DNA of 8,479 bases from NCBI GenBank assembly GCA_027021285.1, contig JALUUP010000389.1, positions 1-8,479 on the forward strand, read 5' to 3'. The notes under the pieces were generated by a model. It searched no databases. It saw nothing but the letters and a program-made list of their open reading frames with translations, and was not told the origin of the DNA. Below, piece by piece: positions 1-6,928 of this stretch. Position 1 is the first letter of the stretch, and each line of letters opens with the position of its first letter. The position numbers and the translations under genes are program-made. This DNA is from Bacteroidota bacterium (GTDB taxonomy: Bacteria > Bacteroidota > Ignavibacteria > SZUA-365 > JAADGX01).

Positions 1-1076
1 AGACTGATGGCGCTTCCGTCGATTTCGATGCGGTGGAGCTTGTGCTCATTGAAAAACATGGTAATGATGTCGCCTTCGGTCTGATCGAAACGGCCCGGTG
101 GTCCGAGCGTGTCTCCGGGTTCAGGTTTGCTTTTCGACGCGGCAAACGCCTCCCGGTGGGCTTCCATTTTTTCCACGGCGTTGCTTGAAAACCTTACCGC
201 GATGGAATCCGCGCTGATCTGTGTGTCGCGGTACCAAACCACCGGGTCGAAACGCAATACGGCAAGGCTGTCGTTGCGAAACATCATGACGAGGTTCGCC
301 CGCGCCGCCAGGTCGCCGCGGAGGATACGGACACTGTCGCTGGCAACGAATGTGTTGGTGGAATCGCGGTACGCTTCCATCCGGCCGCTCGTCATGTGGA
401 GAGTATCGAGGCGCAGGGAATCGGGGGCGTCCCGGCGCTTGACGAACGTGGAATCCACCTGTCGCAGGTAGGGATTGCCTCTGACGATGGTCACCTTGCG
501 ATCGAGATACTGGACCACGCTGTCGCCGAGCATGAGCGCGTTATCCTGTTTGAAGTCGATGTTGACGTTTCCCGTGGCGATGGCCTTGCTCGAATCCCGC
601 TCGTACACGAGATGGAGCGCGTGAATCCGGGTGTTCGGATCATCCACCGTTACGTCTCCGGAGAACACGGCGATTTTCCTGTTGACGTCGTATTCCCCGC
701 TCGAAGCTGTCAGGACGGTGGAGCCGTCGTTGACCTCGATGGGCGCGGACGAGCGGGCCAGGCGTGTGTTGCCGATATACAGGCCATGCGATGTTTTCAG
801 GGTCAACGTATCCTGGATGATGACGACGTTGCCCAGGAGTTCGACCTCGTTCCGGTCAAGGTATTGGATCGCCCGGTCGCACCGGATTATGACCTTGTCC
901 TGTCGCAGGCGCACGTTGCCGATCAGTTCACGGAACGCTTCACCGCCGATCGTTTTTCCCACCAGGCTGTCGGCGTGTTCGACCACCATGAGTTTTATTT
1001 CCTGGCCGTGCGCGGGGAACCAGGGCGGGAGAAAGAAGAACATGCCGAAGAGTATGAAGAAAAACCTGGGTTTCAT
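1..1076 (-). CDS. OstA/LptA-like secreted envelope protein, C-terminus cut by window edge
   Basis: The minus strand is open from an ATG at 1076 to the left edge, giving 358 residues with no stop; a stop lies in frame just upstream of the ATG. Residues 1-24 form a signal peptide (MKPR, then a Phe-rich hydrophobic core, ending PAHG before Gln25); no lipobox Cys is seen. The rest consists of short beta-strand repeats typical of OstA/LptA proteins, such as GNVRLRQDKVIIRCD, VELLGNVVIIQDTLTL and ATGNVNIDFKQ, in which a 'G-N/D-V' step alternates with 'D-x-A/L-x-Y'. Proteins of this family form a beta-jellyroll that carries or assembles lipopolysaccharide between inner and outer membrane. In Bacteroidota-like genomes such proteins are larger than the roughly 185-residue E. 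coli LptA, which fits here. It diverges from the phosphoesterase gene. Family assignment is by repeat pattern; the exact role (LptA carrier or LptD-like part) cannot be settled from this fragment. Confidence 0.8.
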   Translation of the reverse strand, partial: MKPRFFFILFGMFFFLPPWFPAHGQEIKLMVVEHADSLVGKTIGGEAFRELIGNVRLRQDKVIIRCDRAIQYLDRNEVELLGNVVIIQDTLTLKTSHGLYIGNTRLARSSAPIEVNDGSTVLTASSGEYDVNRKIAVFSGDVTVDDPNTRIHALHLVYERDSSKAIATGNVNIDFKQDNALMLGDSVVQYLDRKVTIVRGNPYLRQVDSTFVKRRDAPDSLRLDTLHMTSGRMEAYRDSTNTFVASDSVRILRGDLAARANLVMMFRNDSLAVLRFDPVVWYRDTQISADSIAVRFSSNAVEKMEAHREAFAASKSKPEPGDTLGPPGRFDQTEGDIITMFFNEHKLHRIEIDGSAIS

Positions 1077-1160
1077 GGCGTTTCAAGGTACGAAAAAGGT
1101 GGAAATGATTCCGAACAGTCGTATTTTGTCATGACCTTTAGTATCGCTTATTCAGGCTCC
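1077..1160. promoter_or_regulatory. Divergent intergenic region between the OstA-like gene and the phosphoesterase
   Basis: These 84 bases separate two divergently transcribed genes and must hold promoter elements for both unless one is transcribed from further away. On the plus strand TTGTCA (1126-1131) and TATTCA (1149-1154) are spaced by 17 bases; the match to a sigma-70-type promoter is moderate, and TTTG at 1125-1128 also lies 20 bases before TA at 1149. On the minus strand only a poor candidate is seen. No strong Shine-Dalgarno sequence precedes either start codon. Confidence 0.35.
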
Positions 1161-1862
1161 ATGCGCATAGCAATCATTTCTGATATTCACGGCAACCGGG
1201 AAGCGCTGGACGCGGCGTTGGACGATATTTTCCGCCGCGGTGTTGATGTCATCGTATGCCTGGGAGATATCGTCGGGTATGGTCCCGACCCGGGCTACTG
1301 CATCGAACGGATTGGTAAGGAGACCAGTAACGTCGTTTTGGGAAACCATGACGAAGCCGTGTTCTTGCCGCAAAAGAGCATGGAGTTCAATCATGTGGCG
1401 CGGGCAGCCGTGAAGTGGACGATCCGAAACCTGGACGAAGCCCATGTTACGTACCTGAAAAACCTGCCCCGGTCCCTTTCGATGCATGATATCCTGTTTA
1501 TTCATTCAGCGCCCGGAGATGAGGGGCGTTGGCCGTATATCTTTTCAAATTTCGAGGCACAGATGTATTTCTCGAAGTTCAAGGAGCGGCTGGCGTTCGT
1601 GGGGCATTCCCACGTTCCCGGGTTATTTTCGCTGAACCCGTCGGTTACGGAGTTCAATGGTCGTGATCGGTTCATCATCAACGTGGGGAGTATCGGTCAG
1701 CCCCGTGACCGTGACAAGCGCCTGAGCTATGGCGTGCTGGACACGGTGGCGGCGACGTACGAGAACATCCGCCTGGATTACGACGTTCGGACCACGGCTT
1801 CGAAAATCCTGGAAAACGGTCTTCCCGTCTCACTGGCGGAACGGTTATTCGTGGGTCGCTGA
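1161..1862 (+). CDS. Calcineurin-like metallophosphoesterase (YfcE/MJ0936-like), 233 aa
   Basis: All five metal-site blocks of the metallophosphoesterase superfamily are present: D8-x-H10 in SDIHGN, G35-D36 in LGDIVGYGPDP, G61-N62-H63-D64, H115 in FIHSAPGDEG, and G148-H149-S150-H151. These ligands normally bind two divalent metals and catalyse phosphomonoester or phosphodiester hydrolysis in the cytoplasm; no signal peptide or membrane segment is seen. The substrate cannot be told from sequence. The ATG at 1161 is chosen because the conserved beta strand (RIAIISDIHGN) begins right there. The frame stays open upstream to 396, but that stretch is the antisense of the OstA-like gene; an ATG at 1131 is possible but adds only ten non-conserved residues. 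No good ribosome binding site is seen. The gene stands alone between a divergent gene and the promoter of the tRNA-prs cluster. Confidence 0.9.
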   Translation: MRIAIISDIHGNREALDAALDDIFRRGVDVIVCLGDIVGYGPDPGYCIERIGKETSNVVLGNHDEAVFLPQKSMEFNHVARAAVKWTIRNLDEAHVTYLKNLPRSLSMHDILFIHSAPGDEGRWPYIFSNFEAQMYFSKFKERLAFVGHSHVPGLFSLNPSVTEFNGRDRFIINVGSIGQPRDRDKRLSYGVLDTVAATYENIRLDYDVRTTASKILENGLPVSLAERLFVGR

Positions 1863-2045
1863 ACATGTTGTAATATTAGCGGCGAAAGAAATCGTGTCCC
1901 GAGGACAAGGATGTTTTCTTCGTGAAGAATATTCCTTCATATATTCGATTCGATCAATTCCATTTGACACAGAAACCATCATGTGCTATATTTACAAGTC
2001 CTATTATTTTGTGGAGAATTCCACATTCTTATAGGGAATATGCAT
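1863..2045. other. Gap between the phosphoesterase and tRNA-Gln, with small inverted repeats
   Basis: No gene is supported in these 183 bases. TGTCC/GGACA (1895-1899 and 1903-1907) is a five-base hairpin followed after a gap by TTTTCTT, at best a weak terminator for the phosphoesterase gene. TTCTTC-GT-GAAGAA (1916-1929) is a perfect inverted repeat of unknown meaning. The promoter at 1964-1992 fills the 3' part. Confidence 0.5.
1964..1992 (+). promoter_or_regulatory. Strong promoter upstream of tRNA-Gln and prs
   Basis: TTGACA (1964-1969, full match to the -35 consensus), a 17-base spacer, then TATATT (1987-1992), with TGC directly before the -10 as in extended -10 promoters. The same bases also fit the Bacteroidota-type pattern TTTG, about 20 bases, TAnnTTT. 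Transcription would begin near 1999, about 45 bases before the tRNA. It is the best promoter in the window and probably drives both the tRNA and the following protein genes. Confidence 0.75.
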
Positions 2046-2117
<72 letters not shown>

Positions 2118-2170
2118 CGATGAGTAGAACACGAATGAAAAGATAAGTCAGCGACGAGTAACGGAATACG

Positions 2171-3118
2171 ATGTTGGTTTTCAGCGGCCGCTCAAATCCA
2201 GAGTTGGCGGAGGAAATAGCTTCACATATCGGAGAACCCCTCGGGGGGGTCGATATCAAGACCTTCAGCGATGGGGAAATCTGGGTCAAATACCGGACGA
2301 ATATTCGCGGGCGCGATGTTTTCATCATCCAGTCCACGTTTCCTTCCGCCGACAACCTCATGGAACTGTTGCTTCTGATTGACGCGGCCAAGAGAGCTTC
2401 CGCGCGACGGGTCAACGCGGTGATTCCGTACTTCGGTTACGCGCGACAGGATCGGAAAGACCGCCCTCGTGTGGCCATCTCCGGTAAGCTTGTTGCAAAC
2501 ATCCTGACCAGCGCGGGCACCGACCGCGTGATCACGATGGACCTGCATGCGCCGCAGATACAGGGTTTCTTCGATATTCCGGTCGATCACTTGTATTCAT
2601 CGGCCGTGTTCATCCCGTATTTCGTCGAGGCGAATATTCCCGACCTGACCGTGGTTTCTCCCGACGTGGGCGGAATTAAAATGGCCCGCGCCTACGCCAA
2701 GCGCCTCAATGCCGACCTGGTCGTGCTCGACAAGCGCCGTCCCGAGCCCAACGTGGCCGAGGTCATGAATATCATTGGTGAGGTCGAAGGGCGCAACGTA
2801 CTTATCGTTGACGATATCATCGATACGGGAGGGACGTTTACCCAGGCAGTGGAAGTGTTGTGTAAGGCAGGAGCCAGGGCGGTGTATGGCGCGTGTTCGC
2901 ACGGTGTTTTCAGCGGTGCGGCCTATGAGCGGTTTAAGCAGGCCCAGTTGACCCGCCTGACGGTTACGAACACGATCCCACTTTCGGAGAACATGAAATC
3001 CCTCGACAACATCGAGGTTGTTTCCGTTGCTCCGCTATTCGCGGAAGCGATCAAGAGAACGCATTTGCATCAGTCAATCAGCTCGCTGTTTGATGTTGAT
3101 AAAGATAAAGTAATGTAG
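2171..3118 (+). CDS. prs: Ribose-phosphate pyrophosphokinase (PRPP synthetase), class I, 315 aa
   Basis: Makes 5-phosphoribosyl-1-pyrophosphate and AMP from ribose 5-phosphate and ATP, feeding purine, pyrimidine, NAD, histidine and tryptophan synthesis in the cytoplasm. The class I hallmarks are all visible: FSDGEIWV near residue 35, the catalytic flexible loop ARQDRKDRPR (91-100), DLHAPQIQGFFDIP from D124, the DKRR segment (187-190) with catalytic Lys and Arg, and the PRPP-binding loop VLIVDDIIDTGGT (210-222). The length is normal for the family. The ATG at 2171 matches the usual N-terminus (short strand then SGRSNPELAEEIA). Only a weak ribosome binding site is seen. It follows tRNA-Gln by 53 bases with no terminator between, and is followed by rplY after 10 bases, an order (prs-rplY-pth) found in many bacteria. 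Confidence 0.97.
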   Translation: MLVFSGRSNPELAEEIASHIGEPLGGVDIKTFSDGEIWVKYRTNIRGRDVFIIQSTFPSADNLMELLLLIDAAKRASARRVNAVIPYFGYARQDRKDRPRVAISGKLVANILTSAGTDRVITMDLHAPQIQGFFDIPVDHLYSSAVFIPYFVEANIPDLTVVSPDVGGIKMARAYAKRLNADLVVLDKRRPEPNVAEVMNIIGEVEGRNVLIVDDIIDTGGTFTQAVEVLCKAGARAVYGACSHGVFSGAAYERFKQAQLTRLTVTNTIPLSENMKSLDNIEVVSVAPLFAEAIKRTHLHQSISSLFDVDKDKVM

Positions 3119-3122
3119 GAGA
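3117..3122 (+). promoter_or_regulatory. Shine-Dalgarno AGGAGA fixing the GTG start of rplY
   Basis: AGGAGA overlaps the prs TAG stop codon (3116-3118) and ends six bases before the GTG at 3129. The spacing supports GTG as the true start. Overlap with the upstream stop suggests that ribosomes finishing prs could help initiate rplY. Confidence 0.7.
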
Positions 3123-3128
3123 AACAAG

Positions 3129-3776
3129 GTGTCAGAGTTAACGATCAACGCGCAACTACGAAAGAACACGGGACGCTCGGAGGCAAAGCGCCTTCGCAAA
3201 ACCGGCAGCGTTCCTGGTGTATACTACCTACACAACGATGTGAACATTCCGGTTACGGTAAACGCGCTGGAAATCCGGTCGCTTGTTTTTACCAAGGAAA
3301 CGAACATCGTGAACCTGAAAATGGACGACGGAACGGAACACCAGTGCGTCGTGCGGGACGTCCAATTCGACCCGGTAACGGATCAACCGGTGCATATCGA
3401 TTTCATGGGCATCGAAGCCGGCGAGATGATCGATATCGAGGTTCCCATCGAGCTCGTGGGTGTCCCGGAGGGCATCCGCATGGGAGGCCGGCTGCAGCAG
3501 ACCCTGTCTCGATTGAGTATCCGTACCGTGCCATCCAACATTCCTTCCCACGTATCGGTGGACATTTCTCATCTGAAGATCGGAGAATCTGTTCACGTCA
3601 GTGATTTCGAGACCGGAGATTACACGATTACCACAGATCCGGAAATTCCTGTTGCCCACGTTGCCATGACGCGCAGCGTAGCTGAAGATGAAGTGACCGA
3701 GGCGGAAGCCGAAGTGGAAGAGGAGGCGGAACCGGAAGTCATCACGAAGGGCAAGCAGGAAGAGGAAAAGGAATAG
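3129..3776 (+). CDS. rplY: Ribosomal protein bL25, long CTC/TL5 form, GTG start, 215 aa
   Basis: Binds 5S rRNA in the large ribosomal subunit. The first ~95 residues form the 5S-binding L25 domain (NAQLRKNTGRSEAKRLRKTG, then VPGVYY and the VRDVQFDPVTDQPVHIDF strand pair). A second beta domain follows to about residue 180 (IDIEVPIELVGVPEGIRMGG, LPxHVSVDIS-like segment, IGESVHVSDF). This two-domain layout is the CTC/TL5 form, about twice the length of E. coli bL25. The last ~35 residues are a highly acidic tail rich in Glu (EAEAEVEEEAEPEV, then KGKQEEEKE), probably disordered. The GTG start is supported by the AGGAGA site upstream. It sits between prs and pth, as commonly seen, and a co-transcript is likely. 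Confidence 0.95.
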   Translation: MSELTINAQLRKNTGRSEAKRLRKTGSVPGVYYLHNDVNIPVTVNALEIRSLVFTKETNIVNLKMDDGTEHQCVVRDVQFDPVTDQPVHIDFMGIEAGEMIDIEVPIELVGVPEGIRMGGRLQQTLSRLSIRTVPSNIPSHVSVDISHLKIGESVHVSDFETGDYTITTDPEIPVAHVAMTRSVAEDEVTEAEAEVEEEAEPEVITKGKQEEEKE

Positions 3777-3804
3777 CACTTCCCCATCCAGGCATAAACC
3801 TTCT

Positions 3805-4419
3805 TTGCAAACTGAATCCGGCAATGACTGTGTTCTCATCCTTGGCCTCGGGAATCCCGGAGACGAGTATTACGAAACCCGGCACAACATCGGTTTCATG
3901 GTGGTGGATGCTTTTGCCCGGCGGCACGCGGAACGGGGTTTCGAGCCAGACGTGAATTTCCATCAAACCATAGCGCGGTATATGCAACGGGATGTCCTTC
4001 TGGCAAAACCGATGACGTATATGAATGCGAGCGGCGAAGCCGTGGAGGTCCTGGTGGATCGGTATCGACCGGCGCCGGAACGGCTCATGATCGTGTATGA
4101 CGATGTCGATCTTCCGCTGGGAGCGATTCGGCTGCGGAAGCAGGGTGGAAGCGGAGGACACCGGGGAATGGAATCCGTTATAACGCATCTTGGAACGCTG
4201 TCCATCCCGCGGTTGCGGTGTGGCATTGGAGCGCCTCCTGATGACATGGACACGGCGGATTACGTGTTGTCTCCTTTCGAACCGGAGGAGGAAGAAATCG
4301 CACGAGACATGGTTGAACGAGCGGTCGTCGCGTTGGAAAGCTGGATCGAATCCGGCATTGAAAAAACCATGGCCTTGTACAACTATTCAGCATCAAATCA
4401 ACAGGATTCATCGCAATGA
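3805..4419 (+). CDS. pth: Peptidyl-tRNA hydrolase, probable TTG start, 204 aa
   Basis: Releases tRNA from peptidyl-tRNAs that drop off the ribosome. Bacterial Pth motifs are in order: GLGNPG with N17, TRHNIG with catalytic H27, KPMTYMNASG with N74, VYDDVDLPLG with D99 (equivalent of E. coli D93), GGSGGHRGMES (114-124) and LRCGIG. Where E. coli has Asn114 in GGHNGL, this protein has Arg120. The C-terminal helix (EEEEIARDMVERAVVALESW) is usual. Going upstream in frame from the conserved strand VLILGLGNPG I see no ATG or GTG; the TTG at 3805 is the only ordinary start codon, giving a nine-residue leader of reasonable length. A CCAGG at 3788-3792 is a poor, distant ribosome binding site. The gene lies 28 bases after rplY, and its TGA overlaps the hppA ATG (ATGA). 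Confidence 0.94.
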   Translation: MQTESGNDCVLILGLGNPGDEYYETRHNIGFMVVDAFARRHAERGFEPDVNFHQTIARYMQRDVLLAKPMTYMNASGEAVEVLVDRYRPAPERLMIVYDDVDLPLGAIRLRKQGGSGGHRGMESVITHLGTLSIPRLRCGIGAPPDDMDTADYVLSPFEPEEEEIARDMVERAVVALESWIESGIEKTMALYNYSASNQQDSSQ

Positions 4420-6410
4420 TTGAACTGTCCACGTACTATCCTGTTCTCGGTGTAGTCGGATTGCTTACCGCCTACGTTATTTACGTTTTTGTCAAGAAGC
4501 AGCCTCAGGGCACGGAACTCATGCGTGATATCTCCGAGCAGATCCACATAGGCGCGATGACGTTTCTGAGAAAGGAATACTCCGCCCTGGCCGTGTTCGT
4601 TCTCGTTGTGTTCGTGCTCCTGATGGGCTTTCTTTCATGGAAGACGGGTATCGCGTTTCTCAGTGGAGCGGCGTGTTCCATGATGGCCGGGTTTTTCGGA
4701 ATGAAGGCCGCTACCATCGCCAACGTCCGTACCACCGAGGCCGCGCGCGCATCCGGTCAATCCAAGGCGCTCATCGTATCGTTTTTCGGCGGTTCCGTGA
4801 TGGGATTGTCGGTGGCAAGTCTTGGGCTGATTGGAGTTGGTGTTTTCCTTGTTGTTTACGGTATCGCGGACGCGGAGTACATTAACGGTTTTGCTATGGG
4901 CGCGAGTTCCATCGCCCTGTTCGCGCGTGTCGGTGGGGGGATTTATACGAAGAGCGCGGATGTCGGCGCGGATCTTGTCGGCAAGGTCGAAGCCGGTATC
5001 CCCGAGGACGATCCACGTAATCCGGCGGTAATTGCGGACAATGTCGGCGACAATGTGGGCGACGTTGCGGGAATGGGGGCTGATATCTTTGAATCGTACG
5101 TGGGTTCCATGATTGCGACAATCGCTATCGCGGCAACCGTGTCGCTCGAACCGTTTGCGGGAAATCGCCTGTTGTACATGGGAGTACCACTATTCGTCAC
5201 CGCTATGGGTCTCATTGCGTCCCTCGTTGGTATCGGGTCGATCAAGCTGTTTTCCAAGGGGAATCCCGCGGTCGCTCTGCGCTATTCATCCTTTGTAAGC
5301 AACGCTCTTCTCCTCGTTGCGTCCGCGGTTGCCTTCAATGCGCTCGGTGTGAGCATGGGAGTGTTCTGGGCGTTGCTGTCCGGCGCCATCGCGGGTACGA
5401 TCATCGGATTGATTACGGAATTCTACACCGGCGGCAAACCGGTCATCCGGATAGCCAATTCCAGTAAAACCGGTGTTGCGACCAACATCATTTCCGGTCT
5501 CGCCGTGGGTATGGAAAGCGTGGTGCTACCTGTGCTTATTATCTGCGTGGCGATTTTCGCTGCGTTCATGGAAGCCAACATTTATGGGATCGCCATTGCC
5601 GCCGTCGGCATGCTGGCGACGGTCGGTATCACCATGTCCGTCGACGCGTACGGCCCCATTGCAGACAATGCCGGCGGCATTTCCGAGATGGCCGGGCTCG
5701 GCCCGGAGGTGCGCAAGATTACCGATAAGCTGGATTCGCTCGGCAACACAACAGCAGCGATTGGCAAGGGGTTCGCCATCGGTTCCGCCGCCCTGACGGC
5801 GTTGGCGCTGTTCTCCGCGTACACCGCGGCGATCAAGCTTCATACACCGGATTTTACGATTAACCTCACGAACCATACGGTGGTGATCGGATTGCTGATC
5901 GGCGGATTTCTTCCATACCTCATTGCAGCCATAACCATGACGTCGGTCGGAAAGGCGGCGTTCGCAATGGTGGAAGAAGTGCGACGGCAGTTTCGCGAGA
6001 TCGCAGGATTGATGGAGGGAACCGCCAAGCCTGATACGACGCGCTGCGTTGATATTGCAACAGCAGCCGCGTTGAAGGAAATGATCCTGCCCGGCCTGAT
6101 CGCGGTCATCTCACCGGTTCTGGTAGGGTTTCTCCTGGGCCCTGAAGCGCTGGGCGGCTTGCTTGCCGGCGCAACCGTATCCGGTGTCCTGCTGGCGCTG
6201 TTCATGGCCAATGCGGGCGGCGCATGGGACAATGCAAAGAAGTATATCGAGCAGGGGAATCTCGGCGGCAAGGGATCGGAAGTGCACAAGGCGGCCGTGG
6301 TGGGAGACACCGTGGGCGATCCGTTCAAGGATACATCCGGACCTTCGATGAACATCCTCATCAAGTTGATGTCCATCGTCTCACTTGTAATTGCTCCGCT
6401 ACTTTTTTAG
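4416..6410 (+). CDS. hppA: Membrane-bound ion-pumping pyrophosphatase, K+-dependent type, 664 aa
   Basis: Hydrolyses pyrophosphate and uses the energy to pump Na+ and/or H+ across the inner membrane. The polypeptide is almost wholly hydrophobic helices, consistent with about 16 membrane spans. Active-site motifs are intact: GGGIYTKSADVGADLVGKVE (173-192), DDPRNPA (198-204), DNVGDNVGD (208-216), and near the C-terminus KAAVVGDTVGDPFKDTSGPS. GNTTAAIGKGF places Ala447 and Gly450 where K+-independent enzymes have Lys and Thr, so K+ dependence is predicted. The gate helix reads GADIFESYVGS with Glu226 at the position used by Na+-pumping enzymes such as that of Thermotoga, not one helix turn later as in plant H+ pumps; dual Na+/H+ and some K+-dependent H+ pumps share this, so the ion stays open. 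The ATG overlaps the pth stop (ATGA), suggesting translational coupling. Confidence 0.96.
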   Translation: MIELSTYYPVLGVVGLLTAYVIYVFVKKQPQGTELMRDISEQIHIGAMTFLRKEYSALAVFVLVVFVLLMGFLSWKTGIAFLSGAACSMMAGFFGMKAATIANVRTTEAARASGQSKALIVSFFGGSVMGLSVASLGLIGVGVFLVVYGIADAEYINGFAMGASSIALFARVGGGIYTKSADVGADLVGKVEAGIPEDDPRNPAVIADNVGDNVGDVAGMGADIFESYVGSMIATIAIAATVSLEPFAGNRLLYMGVPLFVTAMGLIASLVGIGSIKLFSKGNPAVALRYSSFVSNALLLVASAVAFNALGVSMGVFWALLSGAIAGTIIGLITEFYTGGKPVIRIANSSKTGVATNIISGLAVGMESVVLPVLIICVAIFAAFMEANIYGIAIAAVGMLATVGITMSVDAYGPIADNAGGISEMAGLGPEVRKITDKLDSLGNTTAAIGKGFAIGSAALTALALFSAYTAAIKLHTPDFTINLTNHTVVIGLLIGGFLPYLIAAITMTSVGKAAFAMVEEVRRQFREIAGLMEGTAKPDTTRCVDIATAAALKEMILPGLIAVISPVLVGFLLGPEALGGLLAGATVSGVLLALFMANAGGAWDNAKKYIEQGNLGGKGSEVHKAAVVGDTVGDPFKDTSGPSMNILIKLMSIVSLVIAPLLF

Positions 6411-6413
6411 AAT
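6385..6413 (+). promoter_or_regulatory. Candidate promoter for rpsF-ssb-rplI overlapping the hppA stop
   Basis: TTGTAA (6385-6390), a 17-base spacer and TAGAAT (6408-6413) make a good sigma-70-like match: four of six and five of six consensus bases. The first three bases of the -10 are the hppA TAG stop codon. Transcription would start near 6420, giving a leader of about 60 bases that contains the hairpin at 6426-6448. No expression evidence is available from sequence alone. Confidence 0.5.
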
Positions 6414-6425
6414 TTAGTAATTCCT

Positions 6426-6448
6426 GCTCCTCGGGTGTAACGGGGAGC
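6426..6448 (+). promoter_or_regulatory. Hairpin between hppA and rpsF: leader element or weak terminator
   Basis: GCTCCTCG (6426-6433) pairs with CGGGGAGC (6441-6448) over eight base pairs with one G-T pair, around the loop GGTGTAA. It is followed by CG and only four T residues, which is weak for an intrinsic terminator of hppA. If the promoter at 6385-6413 is real, the hairpin sits at the 5' end of the rpsF leader, where many bacteria carry a bS6:bS18-binding control element. Which of the two roles applies cannot be decided here. Confidence 0.55.
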
Positions 6449-6481
6449 CGTTTTGTACAATGACCGAAGGAAAGAATTGAC

Positions 6482-6928
6482 ATGGAAAAGCGCTTTTACG
6501 AAACAACGTTTATCGTGAACTCCAGTCTTGACGACGATCACATCGATAACATCATCAAATCGGTGGAGGACATGATTACCAGGGCCGGGGGCACGGTTGT
6601 CTCGACCGAACGCATCGGCCGACGTCGCCTTGCCTATCCCATAGCCAAGAGGAACAACGGGTACTATGTTTCTCTGGAGTACGAGATAGCTGATCCCGCC
6701 TTGGTGGCGAAACTGGAACAGACATTTCATCACAACGAGGACATTCTGCGGGCGTTAACGCTTACACTCTCGCCGCGTGAAGTCGCCGCCAAACATAACC
6801 GGCAGGCTGAGGCGGCGATGCAGACGAAACAAGCGGAACCTTCTCCGTCTCCCGACGAAAGCAACGGAGAAGAACAAGCGACCGTGGAAAGTGATGAAGA
6901 AAGCATATCTGAAGAAAACGCCGACTGA
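6482..6928 (+). CDS. rpsF: Ribosomal protein bS6 with acidic C-terminal tail, 148 aa
   Basis: Small-subunit protein that binds 16S rRNA together with bS18. Residues 1-95 are the single bS6 ferredoxin-like domain: KRFYETTFIVNSSLDDDHID, the helix IIKSVEDMITRAGG, RIGRRRLAYPIAKRNNGYYV and the strand YEIADPALVAKLEQTFHHNE, ending DILRALTLTL. The remaining ~50 residues are a hydrophilic tail rich in Glu, Ser and Gln (for example EEQATVESDEESISEENAD), longer than the short Glu tail of E. coli bS6. AAGGAAAG at 6467-6474 is a fair ribosome binding site for the ATG at 6482. It heads a cluster with ssb (54 bases downstream) and rplI. The usual partner gene rpsR is not in the cluster. Confidence 0.96.
   Translation: MEKRFYETTFIVNSSLDDDHIDNIIKSVEDMITRAGGTVVSTERIGRRRLAYPIAKRNNGYYVSLEYEIADPALVAKLEQTFHHNEDILRALTLTLSPREVAAKHNRQAEAAMQTKQAEPSPSPDESNGEEQATVESDEESISEENAD

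Noticed and set aside
396..1130. Upstream extension of the phosphoesterase as a 488-residue fusion protein
   Set aside because: It is the antisense reading of the OstA-like gene; the minus strand has a signal peptide and repeat motifs, while the plus reading shows no domain.
3228..3839. Minus-strand frame of about 200 codons opposite rplY
   Set aside because: Antisense shadow; the Phe/Leu/Arg-rich start merely mirrors the Glu/Lys-rich codons of the bL25 tail.
5840..6376. Long minus-strand frame opposite hppA (178 codons)
   Set aside because: Antisense shadow of a well-conserved membrane protein gene; no start signal or recognisable domain.
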